Shown piece after piece: positions 1 through 6,404 of a DNA stretch of 6,404 bases. Under the pieces are notes generated by a model. That model did not search any database and had not been told where the DNA came from. It was given only the letters and a program-made list of their open reading frames with translations. Every line of letters starts with the position of its first letter. Within the stretch, counting starts at the first letter, position 1. The position numbers and the translations under genes are program-made. The DNA comes from Cytophagaceae bacterium (lineage in GTDB: Bacteria > Bacteroidota > Bacteroidia > Cytophagales > Spirosomataceae). The stretch is from the NCBI GenBank assembly GCA_947459055.1, contig CANHCG010000109.1:1-6404 (forward strand), given 5' to 3'.

Positions 1-1234
1 AATATAAATCAGCTTCTTCGGGTAATTCGTCGATGGCGGAAAGCATGATGTCGGCCGACTTTTCAAAATCATCTAAATCATAATGCAATTGGGCCCATTT
101 AATCCAAGTAGGTGCAAAAAAAGAATCCAATTCCACCGCCTTTTGATAGGCCTCATCGGCTGATACGGGATTGCCTAAATAAGCTTCCACATCTGCCAAT
201 CCCGTCCAATACAATGGATTCGTTTCATTCAGCTTAAGGGCTTTCTTTAAAAAATGAAGAGATTCGAACCATTTGTCTAATTCAGTTAAACATACGGCTA
301 GACCATAATAGCCTTCGTCCCACAAGGGGTCGATTTTGACAGATTCCTTGTAATAGGATAGCGCCTCATCGAATTTCTTTTGCCTTTCGAGGCTGGCGCC
401 GAGGCAACAATAAAGTTCTGGATTCGGCTCATCATGTGTTAAACACAGTCGATAGGCCTCCTCTGCTTTTGGATAATCGACCAAATTCATATAGGTATTA
501 CCCAAATTGAACAGGGAAGAACCGAAGGTCGGTTCAATGGCCAAGGAGTACTCGTAAGCATCAATCGCCTTTTCATATTGCTTTAACTTCGAATAGGCAA
601 TGCCTAAATTGTACCAAGCTGTATACGAAAAAGGGTCCTGGTCAATGAAATTTTTATAATAAGGAATGCTTTCTTCTATTTTTCCGATTTCATCTAATGC
701 ATTTGCAAGTTCAACCAATGCATTTTCATTTTCAGGATTGTGCTCTAGCGACTTTTTGAACATATCCACCGCTTCACGGGGTTTGGACCAAGCTAAATAA
801 CTAAGGCCGAGGCGAAAATAGACTTCATCTTTTTCTTCGTGATTTTCGAGTGCTTCAAGAAATAATTGGACCGAAGCCTCATGTTGCTCCATTTGGCTTA
901 ATAGGGAACCTTTCACCAGGACTAATTCGATGTCCGTCGGAAACAATAAAATAGCATTTTCGATCATTTCCAGGGCCTCTTCCGGCTGCGACAATTCACC
1001 TAATATCTGTGCCTTTAAAGAAATCAATTCCAAGGTGTAGGGGAAATGCAATAAGCCTAAATCACAAGCTTTAAGTGCTTCATCGAATTTTGCTTGGATG
1101 AAATAATATTCTGCAATATGTTCGAGGGTATCTAAATCGAAAAAGGAATCTTCTTGTTGATGAATCATTTTTTCGAATCGTTCGAGGGAGGATTGGATGT
1201 CTTCCTTGTGGTCATCAAATTCCGGATCTAGCAT
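1..1234 (-). CDS. Tetratricopeptide-repeat (TPR) protein, 3' end outside window
   Basis: The minus-strand frame is open from the ATG at 1234 to base 1 (411 codons) with no stop, so the C-terminus is missing. The product consists almost entirely of TPR helical hairpins. About eleven consecutive units of roughly 34 residues cover residues 37 to 407. The clearest are 137-168 (YFRLGLSYLAWSKPREAVDM), 205-236 (WYNLGIAYSKLKQYEKAIDA) and 273-304 (ending VKIDP), with the usual Gly/Ala, Tyr and terminal Pro positions. There is no signal peptide or membrane segment, and the first 35 residues are acidic and polar, so a cytoplasmic protein-protein scaffold is inferred. The ATG is the first in the frame after an in-frame stop in the divergent spacer. 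TPR arrays do not reveal a specific function or partner; proteins of this kind are common in Bacteroidota. The family call is firm and the role unknown. Confidence 0.9.
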   Translation of the reverse strand, partial: MLDPEFDDHKEDIQSSLERFEKMIHQQEDSFFDLDTLEHIAEYYFIQAKFDEALKACDLGLLHFPYTLELISLKAQILGELSQPEEALEMIENAILLFPTDIELVLVKGSLLSQMEQHEASVQLFLEALENHEEKDEVYFRLGLSYLAWSKPREAVDMFKKSLEHNPENENALVELANALDEIGKIEESIPYYKNFIDQDPFSYTAWYNLGIAYSKLKQYEKAIDAYEYSLAIEPTFGSSLFNLGNTYMNLVDYPKAEEAYRLCLTHDEPNPELYCCLGASLERQKKFDEALSYYKESVKIDPLWDEGYYGLAVCLTELDKWFESLHFLKKALKLNETNPLYWTGLADVEAYLGNPVSADEAYQKAVELDSFFAPTWIKWAQLHYDLDDFEKSADIMLSAIDELPEEADLY

Positions 1235-1248
1235 ATGGGAAGACGGTT

Positions 1249-1256
1249 TAAATATA
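1249..1256 (-). promoter_or_regulatory. Possible -7 element of the TPR gene
   Basis: Read on the minus strand the bases are TATATTTA, seven of eight matches to the Bacteroidota -7 consensus TAnnTTTG, 14 bases before the ATG at 1234. No well-spaced -33 TTG is evident, and such matches are frequent in AT-rich DNA, so this is a weak prediction. Confidence 0.2.
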
Positions 1257-1304
1257 TCTACTAATTAACGCAAATAATTTCAATTATGTAACAGGATTTT
1301 GACC

Positions 1305-1312
1305 TATTTTTG
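1305..1312 (+). promoter_or_regulatory. Predicted Bacteroidota -7 promoter element for the Ppx/GppA gene
   Basis: TATTTTTG matches the consensus TAnnTTTG exactly and lies 17 bases before the ATG at 1330, which predicts a very short leader of about ten bases. The -33 region has only poor candidates (TTTC at 1278-1281 or TTATG near 1284). No Shine-Dalgarno sequence precedes the start; the leader is A-rich, as is usual in this phylum. Confidence 0.4.
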
Positions 1313-1329
1313 TTCCAAAATAAAAATAA

Positions 1330-2265
1330 ATGGGACAAGTTTGTAGCGTGGTGGATTTAGGAACGAATACATTCCAATTATTAGTCGCTGAACCCCTTCT
1401 TGAATTTCCGGGAATTTGCATTTTACATCAAAGTCAAGTGCCAGTTACTTTAGGAAAAGGGGCCATGGAAACGGGACAAATCCAGCCGGATGCCATGCAG
1501 CGCGCGATCCAGGCCTTAACTAATTTTAAGGCGAAGGCATTGGAATTGGGTTCACCACCTTCTCAAATCATGTGCGTAGGAACGAGTATTCTGCGCCGGG
1601 CAACGAACGCACAAGAATTACTTTCCCACATCGAGGCGATGGGCATGCGCGCCCAGGTTATTTCAGGTTTACAGGAAGCCGATTTTATACATGCTGGAAT
1701 TATTCATTCTTTACCCGAACCCTGGGCAAAATGCTCCTTGGTCATGGATATCGGGGGTGGGAGTGTGGAGTTTATTTTGTTTGAGGGGACAAAGGTTCAT
1801 TTTAAAATTAGTTTAGAAGTGGGGGGGCTACGTTTGCTATCTCTTTTTCATGTGAATGGATTATATGACCCAGAACTTAATCCGGAACTAGATGCGTTTA
1901 TAGAAAAGGAATTGGCGCCGGTATGGCAGGCATGTGCCCGTTTTCGACCGGAAGTGTTGATTGGTGCCGCGGGTGCTTTTGAAACGATTTGGGACTTGGA
2001 GCATGCGGGGAGTGTGGGGGAAGTTATCCCGCCATCGGATTTATTAGATTTAACTCAATTTTATATTCAAAAAAAACTTGTGGAAAATACGGAATCGGAG
2101 CTTCGAAAATTAATTCCGGGTATGAAAGCCTTCCGAGCAGGAATTTTACCTTATGCTAATGCTTTGATAGCCATGGTATTGGAGAAAACGGGTATTTTGG
2201 AACTTCGGGTTTCTTCGTTTAGTTTAAAGGAAGGGTATTGGTTTTCGCAACAGGGTAGAGGATAA
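1330..2265 (+). CDS. ppx: Ppx/GppA family phosphatase (short exopolyphosphatase)
   Basis: This 311-residue cytoplasmic protein belongs to the ASKHA-fold Ppx/GppA family, which removes terminal phosphate from polyphosphate or converts pppGpp to ppGpp. The phosphate-1 motif is at residues 9-20 (DLGTNTFQLLVA). A Glu at 116, in SGLQEAD, aligns with the catalytic Glu of E. coli PPX. The phosphate-2 motif is at 139-148 (MDIGGGSVEF), and a Gly/Ala-rich motif at 212-220 (GAAGAFETI) closes the second lobe. The C-terminal signature around 265-303 (GMKAFRAGILP, then SSFSLKEGYW) is also present. It contains only the two catalytic domains and lacks the C-terminal HD-like extension that makes E. coli PPX and GppA about 500 residues long; short forms are common in Bacteroidota. 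The start gives the family's normal N-terminus, a few residues before DLGTN. It is divergent from the TPR gene and followed by an 85-base gap. Polyphosphate versus pppGpp preference cannot be read from the sequence. Confidence 0.93.
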   Translation: MGQVCSVVDLGTNTFQLLVAEPLLEFPGICILHQSQVPVTLGKGAMETGQIQPDAMQRAIQALTNFKAKALELGSPPSQIMCVGTSILRRATNAQELLSHIEAMGMRAQVISGLQEADFIHAGIIHSLPEPWAKCSLVMDIGGGSVEFILFEGTKVHFKISLEVGGLRLLSLFHVNGLYDPELNPELDAFIEKELAPVWQACARFRPEVLIGAAGAFETIWDLEHAGSVGEVIPPSDLLDLTQFYIQKKLVENTESELRKLIPGMKAFRAGILPYANALIAMVLEKTGILELRVSSFSLKEGYWFSQQGRG

Positions 2266-2299
2266 AAATGTTCTATTTTTTTTGAAAAAAACAATAAAA

Positions 2300-2329
2300 A
2301 TGACAATCTTTAAGTTTATAATGTATAAT
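2300..2329 (+). promoter_or_regulatory. AT-rich spacer with a possible promoter for exbB
   Basis: The 85-base gap between the phosphatase and exbB is very AT-rich. It contains ATGACA at 2300-2305 and TATAAT at 2324-2329, 18 bases apart, which resembles a classical sigma-70 promoter. It also contains TAAGTTTA at 2311-2318, a seven-of-eight match to TAnnTTTG. Either could start the exbB-exbD-DUF421 transcript, but chance matches are likely in such AT-rich DNA. No convincing terminator hairpin follows the phosphatase stop. Confidence 0.2.
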
Positions 2330-2350
2330 TAAAATTTTCAACAAATCTTT

Positions 2351-3019
2351 ATGTCATCAATCCTTAATTTAATCCTGTTACAGGCTGCGTCTCAAGAGGA
2401 ATTTACCGTATTAAGTTTATTGGAAAAAGGTGGATATGTTATGTATCCAATCTTGTTTTTATTCAGTGTGGCGTTGTTCTTGTTCATCGAACGATATTTG
2501 TACATTCGGAAAACGACAAAAATCGATGAGAATTTTTTACATAATATCAATGAGCTATTAGTGGCTGGAAATATTCAGGGTGCGGTGGCTTATTGTAAGA
2601 ATTCAAAGTTTCCGATTGCGAATATGTTGGAGCGTGGTTTAGGTCGCTTAGGTTCACCTATTCGGGAGATTGAGAGCGCGATTGAGAACAAGGCGAAGTT
2701 GGAGATTTACAATATGGAAAAGAATTTAGGTCTACTAAGTTCGATAGCACGTATCGCGCCGATGTTTGGATTTTTGGGAACGGTTACGGGTATGATTCGT
2801 ACTTTTCATAATATTTCGACCTCCAATAAAATTGAGATTAGCACAATCGCTTCCGGTATTTATGAGAAAATGGTAACGTCGGCGTCGGGTTTAATTGTGG
2901 GTATTATCGCCTATGTGATGTATACCTTGTTGACCACCATGATTGATCGCAGTATTAATAAAATGGAAATTGTGGCGATGGACTTCATCGATTTGTTACA
3001 TAAGCCGGCCAAAAAATAA
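2351..3019 (+). CDS. exbB: ExbB/TolQ/MotA-family proton channel protein
   Basis: This is a 222-residue inner-membrane protein of the ExbB/TolQ/MotA family, which forms a pentameric channel around an ExbD dimer and uses the proton gradient to do mechanical work at the envelope. Three membrane segments are visible: residues about 28-49 (YPILFLFSVALFLFIERY), 128-150 and 176-197. The cytoplasmic loop between the first two carries the usual charged helices (AVAYCKNSKFPIANMLERGL; IESAIENKAKLEIYNMEKNL). The family signature is at 133-150 (ARIAPMFGFLGTVTGMIRTF), and Thr144 aligns with the pore threonine of E. coli ExbB TM2. Thr176 in KMVTSASGLIVGI aligns with the TM3 threonine. Length is normal. The ATG at 2351 gives a short periplasmic N-terminus before TM1. 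exbD follows 16 bases downstream, as expected for a cotranscribed pair. TolQ is the main alternative name; ExbB is preferred from sequence style and from the ExbD partner. Confidence 0.93.
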   Translation: MSSILNLILLQAASQEEFTVLSLLEKGGYVMYPILFLFSVALFLFIERYLYIRKTTKIDENFLHNINELLVAGNIQGAVAYCKNSKFPIANMLERGLGRLGSPIREIESAIENKAKLEIYNMEKNLGLLSSIARIAPMFGFLGTVTGMIRTFHNISTSNKIEISTIASGIYEKMVTSASGLIVGIIAYVMYTLLTTMIDRSINKMEIVAMDFIDLLHKPAKK

Positions 3020-3027
3020 TTTAATTT

Positions 3028-3032
3028 AAGGA
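3028..3032 (+). promoter_or_regulatory. Shine-Dalgarno-like AAGGA before exbD
   Basis: AAGGA stands three bases before the ATG at 3036, in the 16-base gap after exbB. Purine-rich ribosome sites are uncommon in this window, so it supports this start for exbD, although the spacing is shorter than ideal. Confidence 0.4.
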
Positions 3033-3035
3033 ATA

Positions 3036-3446
3036 ATGAATTTTAGAAAGCGCGAAAGAGAAGCTTCAGAGGTAGAAACGGGGGCATTAGCTGACATTCT
3101 GTTTTTCTTATTGATGTTTTTTTTAATGATTTCCACCTTGGCTTCGCCAGATGCAATTCGCTTGTTATTGCCTAAGGCTGATTCGACGAAGGTGACTCCT
3201 CCGGTGGTTGAGTCCATTCGCTTGTCTGTGGATGCGAACAATGTGTTTTATTTAGATGGTAATGCCAATGGTGTTCCTTTGGAGCAAGTGGATGGGGCAT
3301 TAAAGACTATTTTACAAACGAAAAAAGCGACTTCGTTGATTATTTCAATCGACAAATCGAGGACCGTTCAAGATCTAACTGATATTTATGATTTAGCAGC
3401 GAAAAATAACCTGTCGATGGTTATGGCTGCCGAGAAGAAAAAATAA
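3036..3446 (+). CDS. exbD: ExbD/TolR-family biopolymer transport protein
   Basis: This 136-residue protein has the ExbD/TolR plan: a charged cytoplasmic N-terminus (MNFRKREREASEVETG), one membrane helix at about 17-35 (ALADILFFLLMFFLMISTLA), and a small periplasmic domain. Asp20, at the start of the helix, is the conserved proton-carrying aspartate (Asp25 in E. coli ExbD). The segment RLLLPKA at 42-48 corresponds to the conserved LP-x-A stretch that follows the helix in this family. Residues about 60-131 form the periplasmic alpha/beta domain (IRLSVDANNVFYLDG, then SLIISIDKSRTVQDLTDIYD). With ExbB it should form the proton-driven motor that energises TonB or a related partner. It overlaps nothing and is followed after seven bases by the DUF421 gene. 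Only one ExbD is present, whereas many Bacteroidota clusters carry two. TolR is the alternative name. Confidence 0.92.
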   Translation: MNFRKREREASEVETGALADILFFLLMFFLMISTLASPDAIRLLLPKADSTKVTPPVVESIRLSVDANNVFYLDGNANGVPLEQVDGALKTILQTKKATSLIISIDKSRTVQDLTDIYDLAAKNNLSMVMAAEKKK

Positions 3447-3453
3447 AATATAC

Positions 3454-3966
3454 ATGGAAGGGTACCTCGTTATCGCCCTGAAATCAATAGCCGTTTACGT
3501 ATTTATCGTAGCGGCTATTCGTTTATTTGGGAAAAAGGAATTCGCTCAATTGTCCATTGTGGATTTAGTTTTCATTTTATTGATTTCCAATTCTGTACAA
3601 ACGGCGATGGTGGGGACAGACACTAGCTTGGAAGGAGGATTAGTCGCCGCTTTAGCTCTTTTCCTGGTCAATTTTGTTTTCAAAAAAATCACTTTAGCCA
3701 AACCCGATCTTGCGCACCTCATTGATGGTGATCCGATTTTATTGGTTTATCATGGCCAACTCAAAGCCGGAGGTTTAGAAAAGGCTCAAATTACCTTGGA
3801 TCAATTGGAAAGTGTCATTCGGGAGCATGGGGTGGAGGAAATTCGAGATGTGGATTTAGCCATGTTTGAAGTGGATGGCAATATTTCGGTAATTTCAGAT
3901 AATTTCAAAAAAACGAGTCGAAGAAGACAGAAAGGACATCGGATATTAGGCAATAATGCCACCTAA
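3454..3966 (+). CDS. DUF421 (YetF/YcaP-like) membrane protein
   Basis: This 170-residue protein resembles the DUF421 family of E. coli YcaP and Bacillus YetF, whose biochemical role is poorly defined. Three hydrophobic segments occupy about residues 5-23, 34-52 and 60-77. The family motif lies between the first two (RLFGKKEFAQLSIVDLVFIL at 23-42, corresponding to GRR-x-x-x-QMS in YcaP). A soluble C-terminal domain follows, beginning at DGDPILLVYHGQL (91-103), which matches the DGxP/EGKP-V-hhh-DG element. It continues with ITLDQLESVIREHGVEEIRDVDLAMFEVDGNISVI (113-147), the usual second strand-helix-strand unit. The tail is basic (KKTSRRRQKGHR), suggesting a cytoplasmic C-terminus. It is shorter than YcaP (about 230 residues), which is common in Bacteroidota homologues. 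The seven-base gap after exbD implies cotranscription. A link to ExbBD function is inference; chance neighbours in one operon are equally possible. Confidence 0.85.
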   Translation: MEGYLVIALKSIAVYVFIVAAIRLFGKKEFAQLSIVDLVFILLISNSVQTAMVGTDTSLEGGLVAALALFLVNFVFKKITLAKPDLAHLIDGDPILLVYHGQLKAGGLEKAQITLDQLESVIREHGVEEIRDVDLAMFEVDGNISVISDNFKKTSRRRQKGHRILGNNAT

Positions 3967-3971
3967 ACTCG

Positions 3972-3979
3972 TATCTTTG
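3972..3979 (+). promoter_or_regulatory. Predicted Bacteroidota -7 promoter element for thrA
   Basis: TATCTTTG is an exact match to TAnnTTTG, placed six bases after the DUF421 stop and 52 bases before the thrA ATG. A TTAG at 3946-3949, 22 bases upstream, is a weak -33 candidate. Transcription would be expected to begin near 3984-3987, just before the hairpin at 3988. This suggests thrA is transcribed separately from the exbBD-DUF421 cluster, although readthrough is possible. Confidence 0.55.
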
Positions 3980-3987
3980 TGCCAAGA

Positions 3988-4009
3988 CTCGCCTGTTTGT
4001 AGAGGCGAG
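3988..4009 (+). other. Perfect 7-bp hairpin in the thrA leader
   Basis: CTCGCCT (3988-3994) and AGGCGAG (4003-4009) are perfect inverted repeats around an eight-base loop. If transcription starts at the predicted site, the hairpin sits at the extreme 5' end of the thrA mRNA and could stabilise it. It could instead be a weak terminator for the upstream cluster: the following bases are T-rich but interrupted (CATCATTTTGCTTTCTTATT). A short alternative pairing, AGCA (4008-4011) with TGCT (4018-4021), overlaps it. No leader peptide rich in Thr or Ile codons is present, so a classical attenuator is not supported. Confidence 0.5.
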
Positions 4010-4031
4010 CATCATTTTGCTTTCTTATTTA

Positions 4032-6404
4032 ATGGAAAAGATCTTAAAATTTGGGGGGACAAGTTGTGGAAGTGTTCAAAGTATAGAATCCGTCATTTCG
4101 ATCATCGAATCGAATTGGAAATCAAAAACATCATTTGCTGTGGTTTTTTCTGCCATGAGTGGAGTCACCAATTCCTTGTTGGAAGCAGGGACATTAGCTG
4201 CAGCGCGTAAAAGTCTAGATAATTCAATCATTGAAGGGATTGAAAATCGTCATTTCGAGTTAATTAAGCATTTTATTCCAGTTACCGGACAATCGCAGGT
4301 CATCGCCCAGGTACGTACCTTGGTCAATGAATTGAGGGATGTATTGAAGGGAATTCATTTAGTTAAAGAGATTTCACCTAAAACCTCTGATTTATTGGTC
4401 AGTTTTGGTGAGCGTTTGTCTACCTATTTAATTCACGCGATATTAATCCAAAAAGGTCTTCCCGTGAGTTATGTGGATGCCCGGAATTTGGTGAAAACAA
4501 ATGATACTTTTGGTAAATCGGAAGTTCTTTTTGCGAAGACTAATTCGCTCATTACTGATTATTTTGAGCAGCATGCTGATCAAATAGCGCTTATTACTGG
4601 ATTTATTGGGTCCAATCAGTCGGGTGATACCACGACTTTAGGTCGCGGGGGCTCTGATTACACGGCTTCTATTGTTGGGGCGGCTTTGCAGGTGGATGAA
4701 ATTGAAATTTGGACGGATGTGGATGGAATGATGACTGCCGATCCTCGGAAAGTGCCTGCTGCTTTTACCATTCCGCATGTTTCCTACGCTGAGGCGATGG
4801 AATTGACGCATTTTGGTGCGAAGGTGATTTATCCACCTTCCTTACAGCCAGCTTTTTCTAAGAATATTCCGATTCGCGTGTTGAATACATTTAATCCTGA
4901 ATTCGAAGGGACAATTGTCAGCAAGGAGGTAAAATCAAGCCCTTATATCATTACGGGGATTAGTTCGATTGACCAATTAGCCCTTGTAAACTTACAAGGT
5001 TCAGGGATGATTGGTGTGGCTGGAGTTTCGGCTAAATTGTTTACGGTGTTAGCAAGGGAACGAATTTCGGTGATTTTGATCTCTCAGGCTTCTTCGGAGC
5101 ATTCGATATGTTTTGCAATTGAGCCTCCATTTGCTTCCCGGGTGCGTGAACTTTTGCATGCTGAATTTGCTCAAGAAATTGAATCGGGTGACATCGAAGG
5201 AATCGATATTCAGGAAGATTTGTCGGTGATTGCGGTGGTGGGTGAAGGGATGCGCCAACATACCGGTGTGTCCGGACGATTATTCTCTGTCTTGGGTAAA
5301 AATGGAATTAATATCGTGGCTACGGCTCAGGGTTCCTCTGAATTAAATATTTCAGTCGTTATTTCTCAGAAAGATTTATCGAAAGCATTAAATGCTATTC
5401 ATGAGACTTTTTTCTTTTCTCAGGTAAAAACTTTGCATTTGTTTTTGGTGGGAACAGGTTTGATTGGAAAGACGTTGATAAGCCAATTGATCGGTCAAGA
5501 ACGCTATTTAGCTAAATACAAAGGTTTGAAAATTAAATTGGTCGGGCTAATGAATAGTCGAAAACAATTTATTCAGGAAACGGGAATTGATTTGGGCGAA
5601 GCCTTAGCACAATTAGATAAAAATGGGGAAACCAGTGATTTGAATTCCTTTGTGACTCAAGTCAAAAACCTAAATTTACCGAATGCCATTTTTGCTGATT
5701 GTACTGCGAATAAGGAGATTTACACCCACTATTTAGGTTTATTTAAAGCCAATATTTCCGTAGTCACCCCAAATAAAGTGGCAAATTCGGGCCCTTATGA
5801 TGTCTATGCGGAATTGCATCAAACAGCCTTACAAAAAGGAGTTAAGTTTTTATATGAGACGAATGTGGGGGCAGGTTTGCCTGTGATCAATACCTTACAG
5901 GGCTTAATAGCATCCGGGGATCGATTTGAAAAAATTGAAGGAATTTTGTCGGGGACCTTGTCCTTTCTGTTTAATTCATTTGTACCAGGAAAATCATTCG
6001 CGAATGTCTTGCGTGAAGCCAAAGCGAAAGGATATACCGAGCCAGATCCACGAGAGGATTTAAGTGGGATGGATGTGGCTAGAAAAATACTGATTTTAAG
6101 TCGGGAAATAGGGTTAAAATTAGAATTTTCGGACATTACAATCCAGCCGATTATTCCGGCCTCTTGTGAGCAGGCGCCTACAGTGGATGCTTTTTTCGCT
6201 GAATTAGAAAAAGAAAATGCCTATTTTGAACAAATGGTCAATGCGGCGCATGCCCAAGGCAAAGTACTTCGTTATATTGCCCAATTAGACAATCAGAAAA
6301 TTACCATTGCCTTGCGGGCAGTCGGGTCAGATCATCCTTTTTATCAAATGGATGGAGCTGATAATGTGATTGCTTTTACCACAAAACGTTACCACGACCG
6401 ACCT
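4032..6404 (+). CDS. thrA: Bifunctional aspartokinase I / homoserine dehydrogenase I, C-terminal tail outside window
   Basis: The frame is open for 791 codons to the window edge with no stop. The enzyme phosphorylates aspartate and later reduces aspartate semialdehyde to homoserine, the entry and branch steps toward threonine and methionine, in the cytosol. The aspartokinase domain starts with KFGGTSCG at 6-13 and contains SFGERLS (124-130), TLGRGGSDYTA (202-212) and WTDVDGMMTADPRKV (227-241). Two ACT-type regulatory modules follow at about 312-380 (GVAGVSAKLFTVL) and 395-460 (TGVSGRLFSVLGKNGINIV), where threonine feedback is expected in this family. The dehydrogenase begins with the nucleotide-binding GTGLIG at 474-479. 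It continues with VVTPNKVAN (577-585), ETNVGAGLPV (609-618), GILSGTLSFLFN (637-648) and YTEPDPREDLSGMDVARK (668-685), the last containing conserved acidic and lysine catalytic residues. E. coli ThrA has 820 residues, so about 30 are missing. The ATG at 4032 places KFGG five residues in, as usual. It appears intact and typical. Confidence 0.96.
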   Translation, partial: MEKILKFGGTSCGSVQSIESVISIIESNWKSKTSFAVVFSAMSGVTNSLLEAGTLAAARKSLDNSIIEGIENRHFELIKHFIPVTGQSQVIAQVRTLVNELRDVLKGIHLVKEISPKTSDLLVSFGERLSTYLIHAILIQKGLPVSYVDARNLVKTNDTFGKSEVLFAKTNSLITDYFEQHADQIALITGFIGSNQSGDTTTLGRGGSDYTASIVGAALQVDEIEIWTDVDGMMTADPRKVPAAFTIPHVSYAEAMELTHFGAKVIYPPSLQPAFSKNIPIRVLNTFNPEFEGTIVSKEVKSSPYIITGISSIDQLALVNLQGSGMIGVAGVSAKLFTVLARERISVILISQASSEHSICFAIEPPFASRVRELLHAEFAQEIESGDIEGIDIQEDLSVIAVVGEGMRQHTGVSGRLFSVLGKNGINIVATAQGSSELNISVVISQKDLSKALNAIHETFFFSQVKTLHLFLVGTGLIGKTLISQLIGQERYLAKYKGLKIKLVGLMNSRKQFIQETGIDLGEALAQLDKNGETSDLNSFVTQVKNLNLPNAIFADCTANKEIYTHYLGLFKANISVVTPNKVANSGPYDVYAELHQTALQKGVKFLYETNVGAGLPVINTLQGLIASGDRFEKIEGILSGTLSFLFNSFVPGKSFANVLREAKAKGYTEPDPREDLSGMDVARKILILSREIGLKLEFSDITIQPIIPASCEQAPTVDAFFAELEKENAYFEQMVNAAHAQGKVLRYIAQLDNQKITIALRAVGSDHPFYQMDGADNVIAFTTKRYHDRP

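Noticed and set aside
1572..1784. Plus-strand 70-codon reading frame within the phosphatase gene
   Set aside because: It is in another frame of a gene whose motifs run continuously through this stretch.
1821..1827. Run of seven G in the phosphatase gene as a possible frameshift site
   Set aside because: The frame continues through it with family-consistent residues (EVGGLRLL) and the downstream motifs are in the same frame, so there is no sign of a shift or sequencing error.
2274..2291. T-run followed by A-run after the phosphatase stop as a terminator
   Set aside because: A stem of only A-T pairs with a one-base loop cannot form a stable terminator; it is better explained by the AT-rich spacer.
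3026..3241. Minus-strand 71-codon reading frame opposite exbD
   Set aside because: It mirrors the conserved membrane helix region of exbD and has no independent support.
3984..4031. Classical threonine attenuator with a leader peptide before thrA
   Set aside because: The predicted leader has no ATG before 4032 and no cluster of Thr or Ile codons, and the T-tract after the hairpin is interrupted.
3956..4210. Plus-strand 84-codon reading frame starting inside the end of the DUF421 gene
   Set aside because: It is out of frame with thrA, which covers most of it and has strong aspartokinase motifs from its first codons. The translation shows no recognisable domain.
5049..5261. Minus-strand 70-codon reading frame within the ACT region of thrA
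   Set aside because: No domain or start signal; fully inside well-supported coding sequence on the other strand.
5819..6136. Minus-strand 105-codon reading frame within thrA
   Set aside because: It lies opposite the homoserine dehydrogenase motifs of thrA, has no start-site signals and no recognisable domain; it is a shadow frame.

Overview
This window looks like a chromosomal segment of a member of the Bacteroidota, probably of the Cytophagales type, although the lineage is inferred from style and not proven. The clues are an AT-leaning base composition, start codons that mostly lack a Shine-Dalgarno sequence, two perfect matches to the Bacteroidota -7 promoter element TAnnTTTG just upstream of genes, and protein variants typical of that phylum: a short Ppx/GppA phosphatase, an ExbB/ExbD pair, and a fused aspartokinase-homoserine dehydrogenase.

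Layout. Bases 1-1234 hold the first 411 codons of a minus-strand gene for a protein made almost wholly of tetratricopeptide repeats; its 3' end lies outside the window. A 95-base divergent spacer (1235-1329) separates it from a plus-strand series: a short Ppx/GppA-type exopolyphosphatase (1330-2265), an 85-base AT-rich spacer, then a tight cluster of ExbB-like proton channel (2351-3019), ExbD-like partner (3036-3446) and a DUF421 (YetF/YcaP-like) membrane protein (3454-3966). A 65-base spacer carries a perfect TAnnTTTG element and a 7-bp perfect hairpin. Then comes thrA, the bifunctional aspartokinase I/homoserine dehydrogenase I, open from 4032 to the last base and missing only a short C-terminal tail.

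How the genes relate. ExbB and ExbD should form an inner-membrane proton-driven motor that energises TonB-dependent outer-membrane transport or a Tol-like envelope function. No TonB gene follows; a DUF421 protein sits 7 bases after exbD and is probably cotranscribed. ThrA catalyses the first and third steps from aspartate to threonine and methionine precursors and appears to have its own promoter. The phosphatase acts on polyphosphate or pppGpp and is not obviously linked to its neighbours. Coding density is high. I saw no tRNA, rRNA, CRISPR array, insertion sequence or phage gene. The region reads as ordinary core genome; the most notable points are the DUF421 partner of the ExbBD pair and the promoter-hairpin leader of thrA.
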